Part shown: piece after piece, positions 14,291 through 38,251 of the stretch
How the letters are laid out: every line of letters starts with the position of its first letter
Position numbering within the stretch: position 1 is the first letter of the stretch
Origin: Numida meleagris
Taxonomy: Eukaryota; Chordata; Aves; Galliformes; Numididae
DNA length: 64,000 bases
Assembly: GCF_002078875.1 (NCBI RefSeq)
Contig: NC_034414.1
Span: 26,384,637-26,448,636 of the forward strand
Direction: 5' to 3'
Translations under genes and position numbers: made by a program
Notes under the pieces: generated by a model
What the model saw: only the letters and a program-made list of their open reading frames with translations
The model's database searches: none
Told to the model about the DNA's origin: nothing

Positions 14291-17200
14291 CTGAAAAATT
14301 TGAGAAGGAGAAGATGAAAAATTCAAGAATGTCATAGAAAGCATTCTCTATATTGCATTTATGATTCCATGTCTTCAAAATACATTAAATAATTATTTCT
14401 ATGAATCACAATGATCAAATAATAGCTGAACTTCATAAATTACATATAGGTACTTAGGAAAATTAAATACTCTATGATCCCAAGACAGAAATGTGTAACA
14501 TAAAAACAAACAATCTCAGTGGAAAACGTTGCAGTTACCAAGGAACATCCTGGAAAAGAGACCCAGACTAAGAGGTAAGCACTTTACCATTTTACATTAG
14601 TTTGAATACTTTCAGAGTAAGTTGTATATAGACATAAATCTTTAACAAGTACACCACAATACTTTTTAGACAAGTACAGAACACAAAGAACACACTGAGG
14701 TCCAGATTCTAGAATTGACATAAATTTCAATTTAGGCAGAATTTAGACACTTTATTCACAAAAGAACTAATAAAAAACCTTATCTACCTAATTGAATACA
14801 TCAGTACTTCTAATACCTACAGTTCATAAATATTCCTGAGTGCACAAATTATAGCTACTTCCTTCCCTACAGAAGCTTACGTCTTTTTTTTTTTTTTAAT
14901 TATTATTTTAAACTAAGCAGGCAGGTCAGGACTTCTTACCTAAGGTCATTAAGAGATTCACAAACTAAATATTCACACATCTAAATCTCCTCATGGGTCT
15001 AATCTAATCCAAAGTGCACCTAAAACCTATATACAGTAGTGAGTCAGAGTCACTGTGAAAAACAACTGATTAAGTGAGTATATAGCTCAACTGTTGGAGC
15101 ACCTGGCCAGGAATTAGGAAACCTGCATTCATGTCTCTTCCCACCCCGAGGGACATAAGCCCTCTTTCCCATCAAGTCTGGGCAGAACCATAATGGAACT
15201 GCTCCTTTGCTTTCCCATTGAAGACAGGTCACTGCACAATAAGAAATGCAGGAGTCATGAGTTCAGGGGGCGAGATCACACATAAGTGACAGGAGCTCCT
15301 GAAACTATTGATTCAGTGACAGTAGAAGAGACAACTACTGATAGCCTATTTCCAACAGGCTGTGGTACAGAAGACAGATTTCACTCGAACTTCTTGCAGA
15401 AAATATCTAGACATGCTGCTGATCTTAACATGTTTTTGAAAGAGCTAGTGTATTGCTACTTTTGGATAGCAGAAACGAGTTAATCTGCCAGGACCTCCAA
15501 CAATTCATACTGTGTACTCCAACTTCACAAATGCAGAACTCTCCAAAATAAGAAATGCTGACAGTGAAGGATCTACACCCTCACGGGAATGTGAAGAGGA
15601 TGGCTTTAGTGAAATTCTTGCTGATTTTTTTTTTCCCATTTTCTTGATAATCCTGTGTAACAACATTTCTATCACTACGCACACACATTCACCTTTGTGA
15701 AACAACAGTTTATAGTATAAACAGCTCACTAGTCCAGAACACGAAAAATCACAGTTTGGCCTAGAGATGAATTAAAGAGAAGATAATTGTTTATGGTAAA
15801 GAAAATATTTCTGTATTGTAAAATGTTTTCTGAACATACTTTAATTTATCTAATGTGGTTTTGGAACTTAACCTAAAAAGCATGGCTTTCTCTTCTCTTT
15901 TTTTTTTTTTTTTTTTTTTTTAAGGGAACGCGGAGAAAAGGAGAAGAAATATAAGATAACTGAACTCTTGTTTTCCGAAGTGTATCTGTCTCTAGCATCT
16001 TCACTGAGCTGAAATTTGTTGAAATTGGGGGGAAAAAAGTTATACATTAAAAACAAAATGAAGAAAAAAAACATTGAGATCTGCAGCAAGAGACTAGCTT
16101 TTGTCTCCCAGTTGGTTCATTTTTAAGTTTGATCTAATACAGTCCTTCTATGTTTGCTGAATTAACGTTCTACCAAAGTTTTACCTTGAGAAACAAATGG
16201 AAGTTGCTTAGTTTCATTCAGTAAAACAGTCCACCTACTCTTATTCCCAAGTCCAGCTCTTTCTTCTGAAGGACATTACTTCTCTTTTGAGTTAGCAAAT
16301 TCTTCTAACTGCAGAAGCTTTCTTGTGAGAGAACCCATGCAAATCAGTTTGGCCACAGAAAGAACAGAGGAAGCAAGTATTTGAAAAAAAAAAAAAAAAC
16401 CACAAAAACCACCTTTTCACGATTAAGTTGACTAATACCTAAATTTTAATTTGAACCTTAATACCATAGGAATAGTTCAGTACGAACTCTACGTAAAAAG
16501 GAAAAAAGATAAATCTAGAGAGTAGATCTAGGAGACAGGGGAGTTACACTCGGTTCTATCTCCATCTTGTTTCAATAAGCCATTCTACAGGGCTGCAGGT
16601 GGAATTTCCAAAATAAGGAAATCTTGTAAAATGCTTCCTTTTCAAAAGTTTTTACTTGATGAGCTACGCTGGTAGTTAATTCCTATCATTTGGGAATTAA
16701 TAAAAATCACAGTTGTCTTCCACGTTTCTGAAAAAGGATGGCTTCCCTTAGAAAGATTTCTGATGAACTTACAATTTTTGGAAGTAAAACAGCCTTAGTT
16801 ATTTGCTTTTCCAAGGTTATTTCTCTTCTTTGTATTTTTCCAGAAGAGCTGCAATTGCATTTAAACTATCCTTTGCTTAAATTCTTGTTTACACAAACTT
16901 TTTTCCTTATGACATCTGTCTTACATGTCAATCTTTTTTTAGGTGAAACCAGTACTGATGTGAAATCTTTTACAGTTTTCCATCTTGATCTCCTTTGCCA
17001 CAACTGGAGAGAAAATTTCCTATCCTTTTAGACAGCTCTTGACCAATCCAGACTTAACCCTTATATCCAAGAAATGAAAGAGTAGACTTGTCAAAGAATC
17101 TACAATAGAACAAGCAGGAGCTTTTTGGGAAAGAAAAACACTGAAATAAGAGAAGAAAAGCATACTGGTTGACTACGTATCATCAAAGACTCTGTACTGC

Positions 17201-20200
17201 TGAGTAGCTCAGTTTCAGAAACGGCCTACTGAATGCATGTATCACTTCTTAAATTGTGCTCACTAACAAAAAGAAGCTTGTTTTCTCAGATGGTCAATAA
17301 TCTTTTTGTTATTCTTCTCAAAGCACAAGGATTAAATTATATGCCTATTAGGCTTGACATTTCATCTATATGTGCAAGAAATACAAATCATGCAGAAGTG
17401 CCTCTCACACAAGCATTCTTACAATTTCAGGTGCAGCTTCAAGAGAGAAACAAAAGAACAAGGCCCAAAAGAAATACAAAAGATTTTAAAAGACACTGAT
17501 TATAATACAAGTCTGATGTTTAATTTGAGGTCTCTCTGGATGAAAGTACGAAGGGATACATGTGATGCATTTACCAAATGCTAGTGTTTTCACATTGTAG
17601 GGTTGTAAGAACATCCCTAGAAAGGACAGAGATTCCGTTCTCTGAAGGTGGATGCTTGTTCACTGAGATGGGGCCATAAGGATGAGATGTAAGCCACAGC
17701 AGCAGAAAGTTCCTTAGCCTTTGGCAATCGTGACACGATAAGGAAATTCCATCCTAACTTCTGAACTTGATTATGAGCCATGAAAGACCTCCTTCATGCC
17801 TCAACTATTCCTCAGACTTTGAAGAATTGTACATAAAAGCTCCCAAAGCAACTTTTTTTTAAAAAAAAAAAGCAGCATATCGTTCTGTAACCCTAATTAT
17901 CCCATAGTCATCTTCCTTGTGAAACCTTGCAAGACAGAAGTCAAAATCAAGTAGTCTGAGAAGGGCTGATCCTGAGATGTGCAACACACACCAAATTAAA
18001 TGGGGGTTATTTAGTCTAATTCGGCGAGACAGAAATCTAAAGACTGTCTGATACATATCTAATTACAAAACAAATACTGTATGGCCTAGTATGCAGAACT
18101 AAAACTCTGACATCATCATAAGTTATTTTTTACTTTATGTTCTTCTGCCACAAACAATAATCTTACCCTATAAGATTTCTGTGGCTAATTACATCAATTT
18201 TGTACAACACTGAACCAGAGGAACAAAGATTATAGTGTGGTGTGGGCATTGCATCTAAGAAGAAAATTGTGGAGAACTGATTTAAAATGCTGACTCCCAG
18301 TCAGGGAGTAATCAGTTTATAACATTATCTATCTGATTATCACAATTCCAGGACTTTAAAAGAAGGTATCTGATACAACAGATTGCTGAAAAGGACTGAG
18401 ACAATATAGAGAACAATGAATCCTTTAGTCTTCCCTAAATGATTTCTTAATTTCATTCTGTTTTCTGAGGCAGTACATTAGATTGCATTTTCTTCAAGAA
18501 GCTTTACAACATAGTGAGTGGAATGTTAAGAAGGAAAATGAACTAAACAAGAATGACAAATATCTCTTAGACATCCTTTATAACATCTGACAGGCTTTCC
18601 TCCCTTTAAACTTCTGACAGGCTACAATAGAAAGTGATATGCTTCGATCAAAGCCTTTGTGAATGTATACAGCAAATTGCAGAGGAATTAAATAATGGTC
18701 TTTGGCTGATAAAGCTGCTAAGTCTGAAAGATCTAACGGTGTAAATACGGACTACTGTAAAATACTAGCAGGTAAGGATCTGACCTCACAGCAACAGCTT
18801 CTTCCCTCCACTCATCAGTTTACTCCTCAGAACTTCTTTCCTACCCTAGATAAGTTCATGTATCTATTAGATCAAACTTCATGCATCTTTTCTCTTTTCC
18901 CTTCTCCTTTTCGACCATTTTTAGCTCTGCAGCCTGGCAGCAATATGACCAATGTTAGTACAAGTCTGTAGCTTCTGCAATACCAAACAGCCTCCCTGAA
19001 TCTTTCCAGTTCACCAGCTTCCTCTTACTTCATTATTCTTTCTGTGTTGCTTAATTTCTCTTCTCTTCCACAGCTATATACCTCCACAAAGAAAATTCAA
19101 CTGCAGTTTGTATGAAAGGATAAAGGAAATGCTAATGCACTGTCCTGTAATTTACTGCTACTGTTACTCTCACATGAATGAACCACTGCTATGCTTACAT
19201 ATTCTGTAGATAACTTAGCAGCTGACTGTTCAGAATAGCCTTTCCCAAAATTGTCTGTACCTATTATCATTCCTTCTGACCTTTCAGAGAGTAATCTTTT
19301 GTATCCCTTACATTGCCTTCCCAGATTAATGTCACAGCAGGGAAGAAGCTGAACAAAATTAGTTACAGATTTACTAAACTACATTGTCTGTTTCTACTCA
19401 TAGGCTAACATGTGGATAAACGGGACAAATATATGGCTGTAGTTCTTGGTGTTATGAAGCATAAGCCCAAAGATGACTGTAAGTCTTGATACTGAATCTC
19501 TTCTGAGACGTATACAGCACTGCAAGCACTGCATTCATTGGTACGAATTGGCGGTCCCCAAGATATTACACCATTGGTAAAATTCACACACGGCGTGCTC
19601 TAGTCTTAAACTGGAGACAGAGAACATATGAAGCTGCTCTCCACAGCTCTTCATTTATATTCTTTCTATTGTTCTATAATGCTATCTTTTGCATCAACCT
19701 TACATGGAGGATGCAAGAAATGGGAAGAGAAAGAAACAGATGCAGAATTAGAAAGGTACACGACAACTGTGTTTTCATATCCTCTAAGGTGATAGGTATC
19801 TTTTGAGGATAGAGAACACACAGTGTGTACAGCCTTTATTTAAGTGCATCTATTATTCATGGCCTAATTCCAATATTCTTTAAATATCTCTTCTTTTCAG
19901 TTATTCCTATACCACTTAACAGGTAAACGAAGATGTTCTTTATTCTAACAAAAACCCATATACTCAAATATCCACAGGGCTAATACCGACTGCTCTAAGA
20001 GAATTATCATTAATTGCTTTCAGACAACAATTGTCATTATAATAAGGGGTTAATTAGTTTGGGAATTATGTGACCAAAACAAATACTCATTTAATTTCAA
20101 GCTTCCATACAACACGTACATCAATTAAAGAATATTCTTCAAACTTACTTACGTTGTATAGAACTGCTGGAATTGTTGGAGAACTGGTAAGCAGCTGCAA

Positions 20201-23200
20201 TTCCAGATAATTATTTTATAGCTCTCATACAATACTCTTGTCATATATACTGCAATTAAAAATGGGCTAGTATCATAACATTTTCTTCAGTTTCAAAGAG
20301 AAAGTCTCATTCTAACAAAGCATCAGTTTGCCTTAACACACAGTTCAGAGATGTAAAAACATGGCAACTGATATCACAATTCTATCTCATGCTTTCACTT
20401 CTGACTTCACAGAAACCAATTTCCTATTTTATCATGGTTATTTTATCATGGTGAAAAACATGTAGAGATTAAAAAGAAGAAGCATGGCCACTTCATGATA
20501 TGTTCCTGTGGAAAGTTCGAAACTACAGATTTTATGAGGACTGTGACTTCTGTACCAAAGCCAGTGAATACATATCGCTCTAAGGAACACAATTCAATCA
20601 GCATTTCTAAATCAAGATTTTACTACATATCTAACCATCTTCACTAGGATGGTAATTAGATCACCATGAGAGGTCATGCCCAAGTATACTTAGATATCCT
20701 GCTTTTTCAGTAAAGAGACAAAGTAAAACACTACAAATTGGAGAGGTTCCTCCTGATAACAGAGGACCCTAAATACAACGTGGCATTTATTTCCAATTAC
20801 TAGTGCAGATATTTGGTATATAAAACACACATATATTCAGAGCTACTAGGCACAAATAGATAACAATGACACAAGAACCTTTAACCAAATCTAGCTTGGT
20901 TTCAGCATCAAGCTATCAGAAATATATTAGAATGTGGCTTTTTTCTAACTTTAGAATAAATTTTTACTACTTTTGAATGATCTTTCTGAAGCTAAGCTCT
21001 ATATTAATGTCTGTCCCTACAGAGAAAATACCTGCAATTTTCAGAAACAGTAAAACCATTGATTAATACTTCCTCAGGAAAAAAAAATACGATATCTCCT
21101 TTTCAAAGTGACATTATACATTGTTATTAAGAGTCAGTGCTGGTATTTTCTCTCTTTTTTCTTAAACATAGCAGTCTTCTTTTGTCATGAAAATGAGACA
21201 TACACAGAGATTATCAATCACATAAAAAATATTTTTCTGCATAATAGCAATGGAGTCCGGCCACTATTGTTCAGATGGATTCTTAATATTCCTCTCCAGA
21301 TATCACTTCCAATAAAGAGTCATCATGAAGTACCACATAATCCATACATAAGATCTACCTTAATTTCAGTGTGCAGATTTCAAGTATCTGTATTTCTGAT
21401 TTTTATATCTGATTCCTATGAGCCAATATACAATTTTAGATTACTACTATGCTATATTTGTGCTTCGGTTTTGCTGTTTGCACTATATTTTTGATTTTGT
21501 AAAGGTAAAAATTTCATTCAGATTCAAACAGCAACATCCAAAATAACAAAAACAAAAAAAAACAACAACAAAAAAAACCTAACACACAACAAGAAACAAA
21601 ATTCAGTGTCTCCCTCTGATTCTTCTGTGAGACAGTGAATCCACCTGTGTGTGCTGTAATAAATTAAATCCAGTTCTATCCAATTATAAAACTGGCACTA
21701 TATTTGCACACATTGCCCAAAGTTTGTGTTACGCTTGCAAGGGAAACAATCCATGAATATTACGAATTCCATAGGGAAATTAAACATGTCAGAAGAATTT
21801 ATGAAACCCAAACTGTGCAAATATGATTTTAATACAAATTGTAATTTATGCAGTCATAGAAGTACCGTACACATGAAATTTCTTTTTAAAATTTGAAACC
21901 TAGATAAACATTTTTAAAAATCTCTCCTCATAATTGTTCAGATCTGTTTGAAAGAATTATGGGTTTCTCATGCCCACAGTGCTTTACCGCCAATAGTAGT
22001 TATAGTTCATATAAAGAACTAGCTGCTTTCAGTTCGCTTATAAGCATGCCTTATAGATATTCTTTACCAAAAGTAGACCTAGAGATAGCAGTCTTATCTA
22101 TATTAAAGTTTTTTGTCTTTTCTTTCAATATTTTAATATTTACTCTTCTCCTCTATACGCAAGGTGTTACAGTTGCACAATGTGCAGGCAAAGATGTAAT
22201 AAGAACCCAGCTTATCTAATAAAATCCTTTAAACATTTGGCAGCCCGTTATGTTACCTAGCTTTGTCTCTGCACACAGGAGTGATGATAAATATAAAGCA
22301 CACCTCCATACAGTAGCCACAACAAAGCTGACTTCACTCAAGCACTCAAATGATCTACAGGATATGTGTTGCCAGTAAGAAATTTAAAGCTAAACGTTAC
22401 TTAAAAGTGTGAAGACAATATATTCTGATTCTGTTTTGGTTCCAAGCACAGCAACACTAAGATGGGATATGGCAATAAGGCAGCATCACTTTAACCATCC
22501 TGAGAGCTCTTTACATATATCATATTTTGTGTTCATAAACTGCTTACAACAGCTGTAGCTGTAATTAATAAGTAAACACATCTACTTGTACTAGAAATTT
22601 TAATAATTATTTGAAATTGAACCACTTCTCAGAAATTATATAGTGGTGATTTAGAAACACTAGAGACCTCTTTCTACCTGTCCTTATTTTAGTAGTTTTT
22701 TACATTATCCTTTTCTAAAAAGTTCTCTTTCTTTTTTCCATATGAAAAACCTATATAATCAGAAGAAAATGCTAAGATGCTAGTAAATTCACAAACTTCA
22801 AGAAAGGATTTTTTTCCCCCCTCTGTCAATCTATTTGGACTAGATTTTAATGATAAGTCATTTTTTTGACACAGAGTTGATTAGCTCACTCTGGGAAATT
22901 GCACAGACCATTGAGCCTTCCTGAAGCATCTTTTATTACATTTTATTATCCTGCGCTAATGAAATGTTGATGCTGGAAAAAATTTACTGAAGAACATATG
23001 TTTAGAATAAGATTAGTTTGGCATTTAAAAAAAATATAACAAATGATCTTTTCAAGGACAGACAAGAATAGATTAACCATGTGGTTATGAATTTTGAAAA
23101 GGACCGTGGATTTCACAAAACATAAGTGTTAAAAAAATAGTAGCTTTTTATAGGTTTTTTTAATCTATTTTCATCTTCTCCTTTTATTTTTGGTCCATAC

Positions 23201-26200
23201 TTCAATGCAAAATGCTAACAATCAGTGTATGTGGATGCCTTTACTAAGGCTAATTTATTGCCCTCTCCTTCACTTTTCTGTTGCTGCTGCTAGAGAAACC
23301 TGCAGAAGGGAAATGGCCAAGAGGATCCTGTCAATAAAAATTGATTTGCTCTCTGGCAGGTAACACACTATTTGAAAAAAATTAGCAGGGTCATACTGAT
23401 TGCTTGTTTTCTTCCACTGATTATTTCTTTAAGTGAAGCTTTCCAAGCTGCACATTAAAGAACAGCTAACCAAATATGCACTTATTCTTAATTCTTCCTC
23501 ACGTGAAAGGTTGATGTGAAAAAAGGATGCCTAAAGAATCTCTCTCCTTCAGACAGAAGGTCCCGCTACACTCAGTAGGCAGCATTTAGATTTCCACATG
23601 TCAAGCAATTGCCTCTGCCACATGGACACCAGAAACAAATACAAAACTTTTACTTATTTGCATTAGGAGGAAAGTCTGTAGATGAAAACTGTTCAAAGAA
23701 AATCATTAGGAATTTGAAATCCAATTGCTTAAAAGAACAGCAGTAATTTGTGGGTTTTGAGTGCATCTCCAGGGCATCCTTTTTTTCCTTCTGAAATAAT
23801 ACTTCGTAATATCTCCTCATATTCTGAATATGTGCTTTTGTATGAAAAATTTACATACTCCAGAGAAACTGACTGACAAAGAAGACAAGGACACTATAGT
23901 TAGTAATCATATGTTGATTGCCCTTCGGGACACTATAGTTAGTAATCATACGTTGATTGCCCTTCGAAGTACTTAATACTAAAAACTGAAAACAGAATCT
24001 GTTCTGGATCTGAGCTTGCCTTTGAGTCTGATCATAAGCATTATCATATAACTACTTTCACTGAGGATCAGTGACAATTGTAACATCATAGCAAATGGTA
24101 AACCTTTGGGAAAATACTTAAACTTCATGCAGACTCAATATAGTTTACATCAAGACAGGGTAGGGTATGACAGTTCTGTAGACCCTGAAAGCAGAACCCT
24201 CTTTGCTACATACAACTTTAGTGGTGGCAACACTGAAAAGCAGACTCACTGAGCAAAGAAAAGTCTTTTCCTCCTTTTCATTCTAGCACACATCTATTTA
24301 GTAATGTAGTATGTCTTGAAACAAATTCTAAAGTGGATTTTTGACTAATATATCTATTACTGATATTTCTAATGGACAGGTAAAATGCCACATTAATGCT
24401 TTAGCTAGCTGAGCTCTAATTCAATCCTAAAGCGCATGGCAACTATAAGACCACTAACAAATTAAAAATCATTTTCAAGAACAGGGTAACAAGAGAGGAG
24501 CAGTTTCGGTTTTTTGTTTGTTTCTTTGTGAGTATGAAAGGTATTATTAAATGTGGACATCAGTGTAAACATTCATCTCTTGCTATTGAAGACTTTGGAA
24601 ACCTGCCAAAATTAGTTCATGAAAAACAGTAAAATTTTACATTTACATGCACCCCTGGCTGGTACAGCTACAACACCCAAAATAAAATGACAACTATGTA
24701 AGGGACATACATACTTTCTCTAAATATCCCTCGAATGTGTCAACAAGTCTTACCTTATTCTTCCATAGTCCCCTGAATTCCAGTGAGATGCTTAAAAATT
24801 AAGGCAAATTTTCCAACTCAGATTAGTGTATTATTTCTCATGTTGGATATGAATACGTACATGATGGTTTCCATTTCCACAGCATTTTGTGTGGGAAGAT
24901 TTCAAAGCACTTTGTAGCTAATAATATAACTGTATGCCTATAACACAGTTTTTAGAACATTGCAGTAAGGCTGCTTTCTGGGAAAAATAAGACCTATTAG
25001 AAAGTAAATGTGAAAGTGCTAACCAATTCCAACTGCTTTACACAAGAGACACAGATTACAATTCCCTAACAGAATGAACAGCCATAAGATCATGAATTTA
25101 AAATTAGCCCTGTTTGTACATGTCTCATTAAGCACTTAAATAATGAAGAAACATCAGAATGTCATACAAATACAGAATCTACATTCATTAAAGGCTGAAT
25201 TCTAGAATAATTATAAATTGGCCGTTGTACAATAGAAGACTGCCTCAGCTAGAAAACGTTTTCATGTTCTAATTGAAGAACTAGAACTGAGAAACCATAG
25301 AGAAAAAAAAAAAAATCCAAGGTCGCTGATTTTCATTGTTTCTCAAGACATAGTTTCACTTTTAGCAGAATGTCTACCTAAGCCATCTTTTCATACACAT
25401 ATCTCGCCAGTCAGTATTACACTCCCATCTCCTTTTCCACGGCCTTCACCCAGTACCCTATGCATTCCTCTAGTGAGCAACATTCAGAGAAGTAACCTGG
25501 CTAAAAAAAAAAAAAAATCACATAAATTAATATGTTACATTTCATGGGGATTTGCTGAACAATTTTATACTCCATATAAGAAAAGGACGCTTAACAGCAC
25601 TGCGACCTCATTCTTCAGATTCAAGTACTGTCAAAGAATTCATTCTGTCTTTCGTCAGCTCTAATGCTGCAAGTTGAGTAACTAAGGAGAGGAGAAGAAA
25701 AGTACTTCAATTCTCTTCCCTCATATATGTATGGCAACAGAGGAGTTATCTTTATAAAAGAAATAAAGGTAGACCTACATCCTACACCCCTCACTGCTCT
25801 AGTGAATGAGGAATATACATAAATTTCACAACCGCCATCCATCTGATGTCAAACTAAAGGAGGCTGCAATACAGTTCCTGAACCCTCACTCATCAACAAT
25901 TAGGAAACAAAACCCCCTTGCCTGATTTCAGGAACAAATGTATCACTATTTTTTAGTACATAAAACTAAATTCAACAGTGAAGGTCCCTGAGCTCTGTAA
26001 TTCATTAGATATGAATGCTGAACTAAATGGCAAGCAGCAGTAAATACATGAAAATATATTCAGTACCAAATATTTATACAGAATAATACATAATAGTATT
26101 AAAATATTTTTAGTATCTAATTGGATAAAAGCTTCAGGTTACTAACATGCACATTCATCTTTCATGCTGATGGAGTTTCCAGCTTGCTAAGTACCTAACA

Positions 26201-27813
26201 TTACTGCGATGTAAAAAAGAGAAGGACCCGTAAAATTATTTCAGTTCTTCCATGAGCCATAAAGTACATAAGGTTTTCATTGTTGAAATAAACTGAAGAT
26301 TCACGTGCTTGTAGCTTCCACAGCAAATGAAACTCCAGAAATCACATTCTCAGTAAAGCCAGGAAAGGAAAAGGAACAAAGCAGTAATGGACTTACCAGA
26401 TAAAAAGAAAAAGGAGGCTGAGAATCCTGCATATAATCTTTGCCCCTTCCCTTTTTCGCTCTGCTCAGTAGCAGCACCTGGCACAACACCTATTCTTTTT
26501 TACATGGCAAGAGCATACCACTTCAGAGCCACTTTTAATATTGCAGCTGTTGGGTACTAAGGAAGCCAGAGAAGATTCTGTATGAAAACCTACTTTGAGT
26601 ATTGTGAGGAGCTTGGTAATTACAACTGCAATACACTCTAATTGAAAAATTTTAATTGCAGATGTACAGGCAAAAAAAATACCCATCCAATTCGTATCCT
26701 GGGATACAAACTAATACCAAAGCATAATTTTTAATTAATTAATTTCTCCAAAGTCCTTTTCCCTAGTCAATACTCACTCACCTCTGTTATCACTCACCAC
26801 TGATCCTACTGAAGTTTGAAAGAACATAATGATGATGGTTAACTTTTAAAACCAACATTTCTGTGCACGCTTCATGGAGAAAAATAAATCTTTCACATAG
26901 AAATAGTCATACTGAAAAGTAAGTTGGAAATAAATGACAACATAAAATATAATCCAAATGAAATATTAATGGTAAAATGATGATGATATGTTATGGTTTT
27001 ATACATTAATGCTATGTCATACTGCTTTGCTTTACCAGTCAATGCAAGCTGATGCTGCTCAGCAAATTTTAACAATTTAGTTAATAATACACAAAATAGG
27101 GTAAACTTTAATTTGATATCAAGCCTTCCTCATTTTCATAATGTAAATAAACTGGGAATACAAAATTATGAAAATTCTGCTTTCTCTAGTGGCATTTCTA
27201 TTAGGCATTAACCCCAGCAATTCTCACCTTGCTTTATGTATTGTAAGCAGTAGAACAGTTCCTGAATTTCTGATGCCCTAAGTAGAACTTTGTTTATATC
27301 CTATTCCCTCACATTAAAAACATTTACAGTAGTCCAAATTTTAATATGCATTCCCAATTCAAAATCTACCTGCTACTGATTATAGGAACACCTTTAAAAA
27401 CGAGAGAAATTTTAATTCAATTTCTGAAAGAAAAAATATATATATTTCTTAGATTTATTAATCCTACCTTTTCCAAGAGAAAATCCCTCTGGGGATGAGA
27501 ATCTATCTTCCAGAAATATTTGGTACTCCAGATCACGGTAACCTGAACAACATCCTTCAATATTCCTCTCCCTAGTTTTACCTCTTCTAAATGGAATTAT
27601 ATATATTTTTGTAAGAGAATTTCTGACTCATTTCCTTAATAAGATTGAATCTCATTCCCTTATTTCATCTCATCTTCCAAAGTATTTTGTAAGATGTTGT
27701 GCACAGCAGTATGACTAGCATATGCGCCTAGTACCAAACTCAGCAGAGCAACTAAAAACTTTGCAGATGACTGCTATACTGCAGTCACTTCTATGAAGAC
27801 AAGACTTATTCAC
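14291..27813 (-). other. TTBK2 intron, 13.5 kb
   Basis: AT-rich intron between the candidate cassette exon and w12 (17.6 kb if the cassette is skipped). It contains long T and A runs (for example 15899-15922), an A/C-rich tract near 21546-21600 and a 39-bp tandem duplication at 23889-23966. I found no CR1, no splice-supported extra exon and no convincing coding frame; the 128-aa plus-strand frame at 21108-21494 is A/T-driven. Confidence 0.85.
23889..23966. repeat. 39-bp tandem duplication
   Basis: Two head-to-tail copies with period 39. Each starts GGACACTATAG and ends TTGATTGCCCTTCG, and they differ at a single base (CATATG versus CATACG). The near identity in intronic DNA implies a recent duplication. 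Confidence 0.95.
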
Positions 27814-28062
27814 CTGCTGAAGTTGTGCTTTTGAGATGCGAATGACAGGGGGAAACTTGTTGCCACAGGGAATGACAGGAAGCTGCCTACGACCAGTTGA
27901 GCGGGAGGAAGAGGAGTGGCTCTCAGCTGAGTGACTCCTTGGTAAACCAGCCTCTTTCAGAGGGTCCGGGTGGATGGACAGATAGGCTATAGGGCTCATA
28001 GTGCGGAGGATGGGACTTGAAATTCTTGGAGTGGAGAAATGCAGCATATGAGATGAGTTGAG
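27814..28062 (-). CDS. TTBK2: candidate TTBK2 cassette exon (83 codons, not in canonical human protein)
   Basis: Exactly 249 nt, open throughout, phase 0 at both ends. The acceptor is CCATGTTCTCACAG|CTC and the donor CAG|GTGAAT. It would insert between ...GALTP (exon w10) and VTIPRPS (exon w12) without shifting the frame. It begins LNSSHMLHFSTPRISSPILR and ends VIRISKAQLQQ. In between it is rich in Ser, Pro and Arg (for example HSAESHSSSSRSTGRRQLPV), like the rest of the TTBK2 tail. I do not recognise it from human TTBK2. Both splice sites look good and the phase fits, so I favour an alternatively spliced or lineage-specific exon, but this is inference until transcripts are checked. Confidence 0.65.
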
Positions 28063-37017
<8,955 letters not shown>

Positions 37018-38251
37018 CTAAAAATGAAGGAAAAAGTTAATTAGCTTAATTTTTGTTACAGAGATCAAACAATTTAGAAATATCTTCCAATAATAATTAA
37101 GCATACTCCTTCTTCACAATTATGAGTGACAATTTTCCAGGAATATATATTTATCATTTATCACTTTTCCAGTGTTTCAAATGTAAGATATGCAGACTTC
37201 TGTTTTATATTAAAAACAAAAAAGCAAGAAAAAACAACCAAATCCTCTGTGTTTCTAGCAGAAAAGAGAGGCAAAAAGGCAGAAATGTGCACACAGGCAT
37301 GACTAAGTTGCTGCAGAATAGGAGTCACAGCTTTCCAAGAAGAGGATGAAAGAATATATTCGGCAAGATCATTAAATGCTAGGAAATTAAACAGGAGTAC
37401 ATATGAAGAATACCAATTCACTATTTTATATACTTCTTTTATTTAATACCATGCATCATTTATATTATCCAATGCTGACATCCATACCACAGAAAAGCCA
37501 CACAGGGAAGCTTTCCACTCTGATTTTATGATATGAAAATTCATCTAGGCCAATTTGTGTCTATGAGAGAGAAAGAAATTACATCTACTTTCCTCTTGCT
37601 TTGGAAAACTTCTGTCTCATTCCAGTAACTGTTGGGAAGGCTGTGTCCATATCACATCATCTCCTGCTTCAAAACATTTTGACAAATTATACTTTTTTCC
37701 TAAAAGCTAAAACTCTTGTTTTCATTCTTTCTTCAGAACAAGGCTGCTGGAAATTTCTCTCCCTCCTTTAAAAACACCTACTTTTTCTAACTTAAAATGG
37801 ATGGGAAGTTTGGATCATTTTTCTTGCACAAAATGCATTCATTTTATCCTTACTCTTAAGAACTCTCAAAATACTATCCATCTCTGTAAATTCCAAAACC
37901 CTACTGAACTGCACAAAGTCATAATTCACTCAGTCCGATTCACACTCTCCTTTATTCTATTCTTCCTGTACCTTCAGCACTCTCTCAAATAATTTTAGAC
38001 ATCATTCTCCTTTAAGTCTTTTCTATAATTTCTGCTATAATGCAAATACAAATGCCATTTTCAACATACTAGTATAAAACAGTTATATTTTTGAGTTTTA
38101 TTTTTTTGTTAAAACATGGATCAACAGCGAGTGACTAAAAACATACCACTTTATCACCAATCAGAGGCTGCCCATATCAGCAAGCAATACTCTCTTCAAC
38201 AAAGAAAAATGACTATTTAGTTTTCTAGCGATCTCTGTATTCTGATTCAGT

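Noticed and set aside
13893..14337. Several overlapping open frames on the plus strand and one on the minus strand
   Set aside because: All are shadows of exon w12 of TTBK2.
21108..21494. Plus-strand open frame of 128 aa
   Set aside because: Composition follows the AT-rich intron (Phe, Ile, Leu, Tyr heavy); no family resemblance and no transcription signal.
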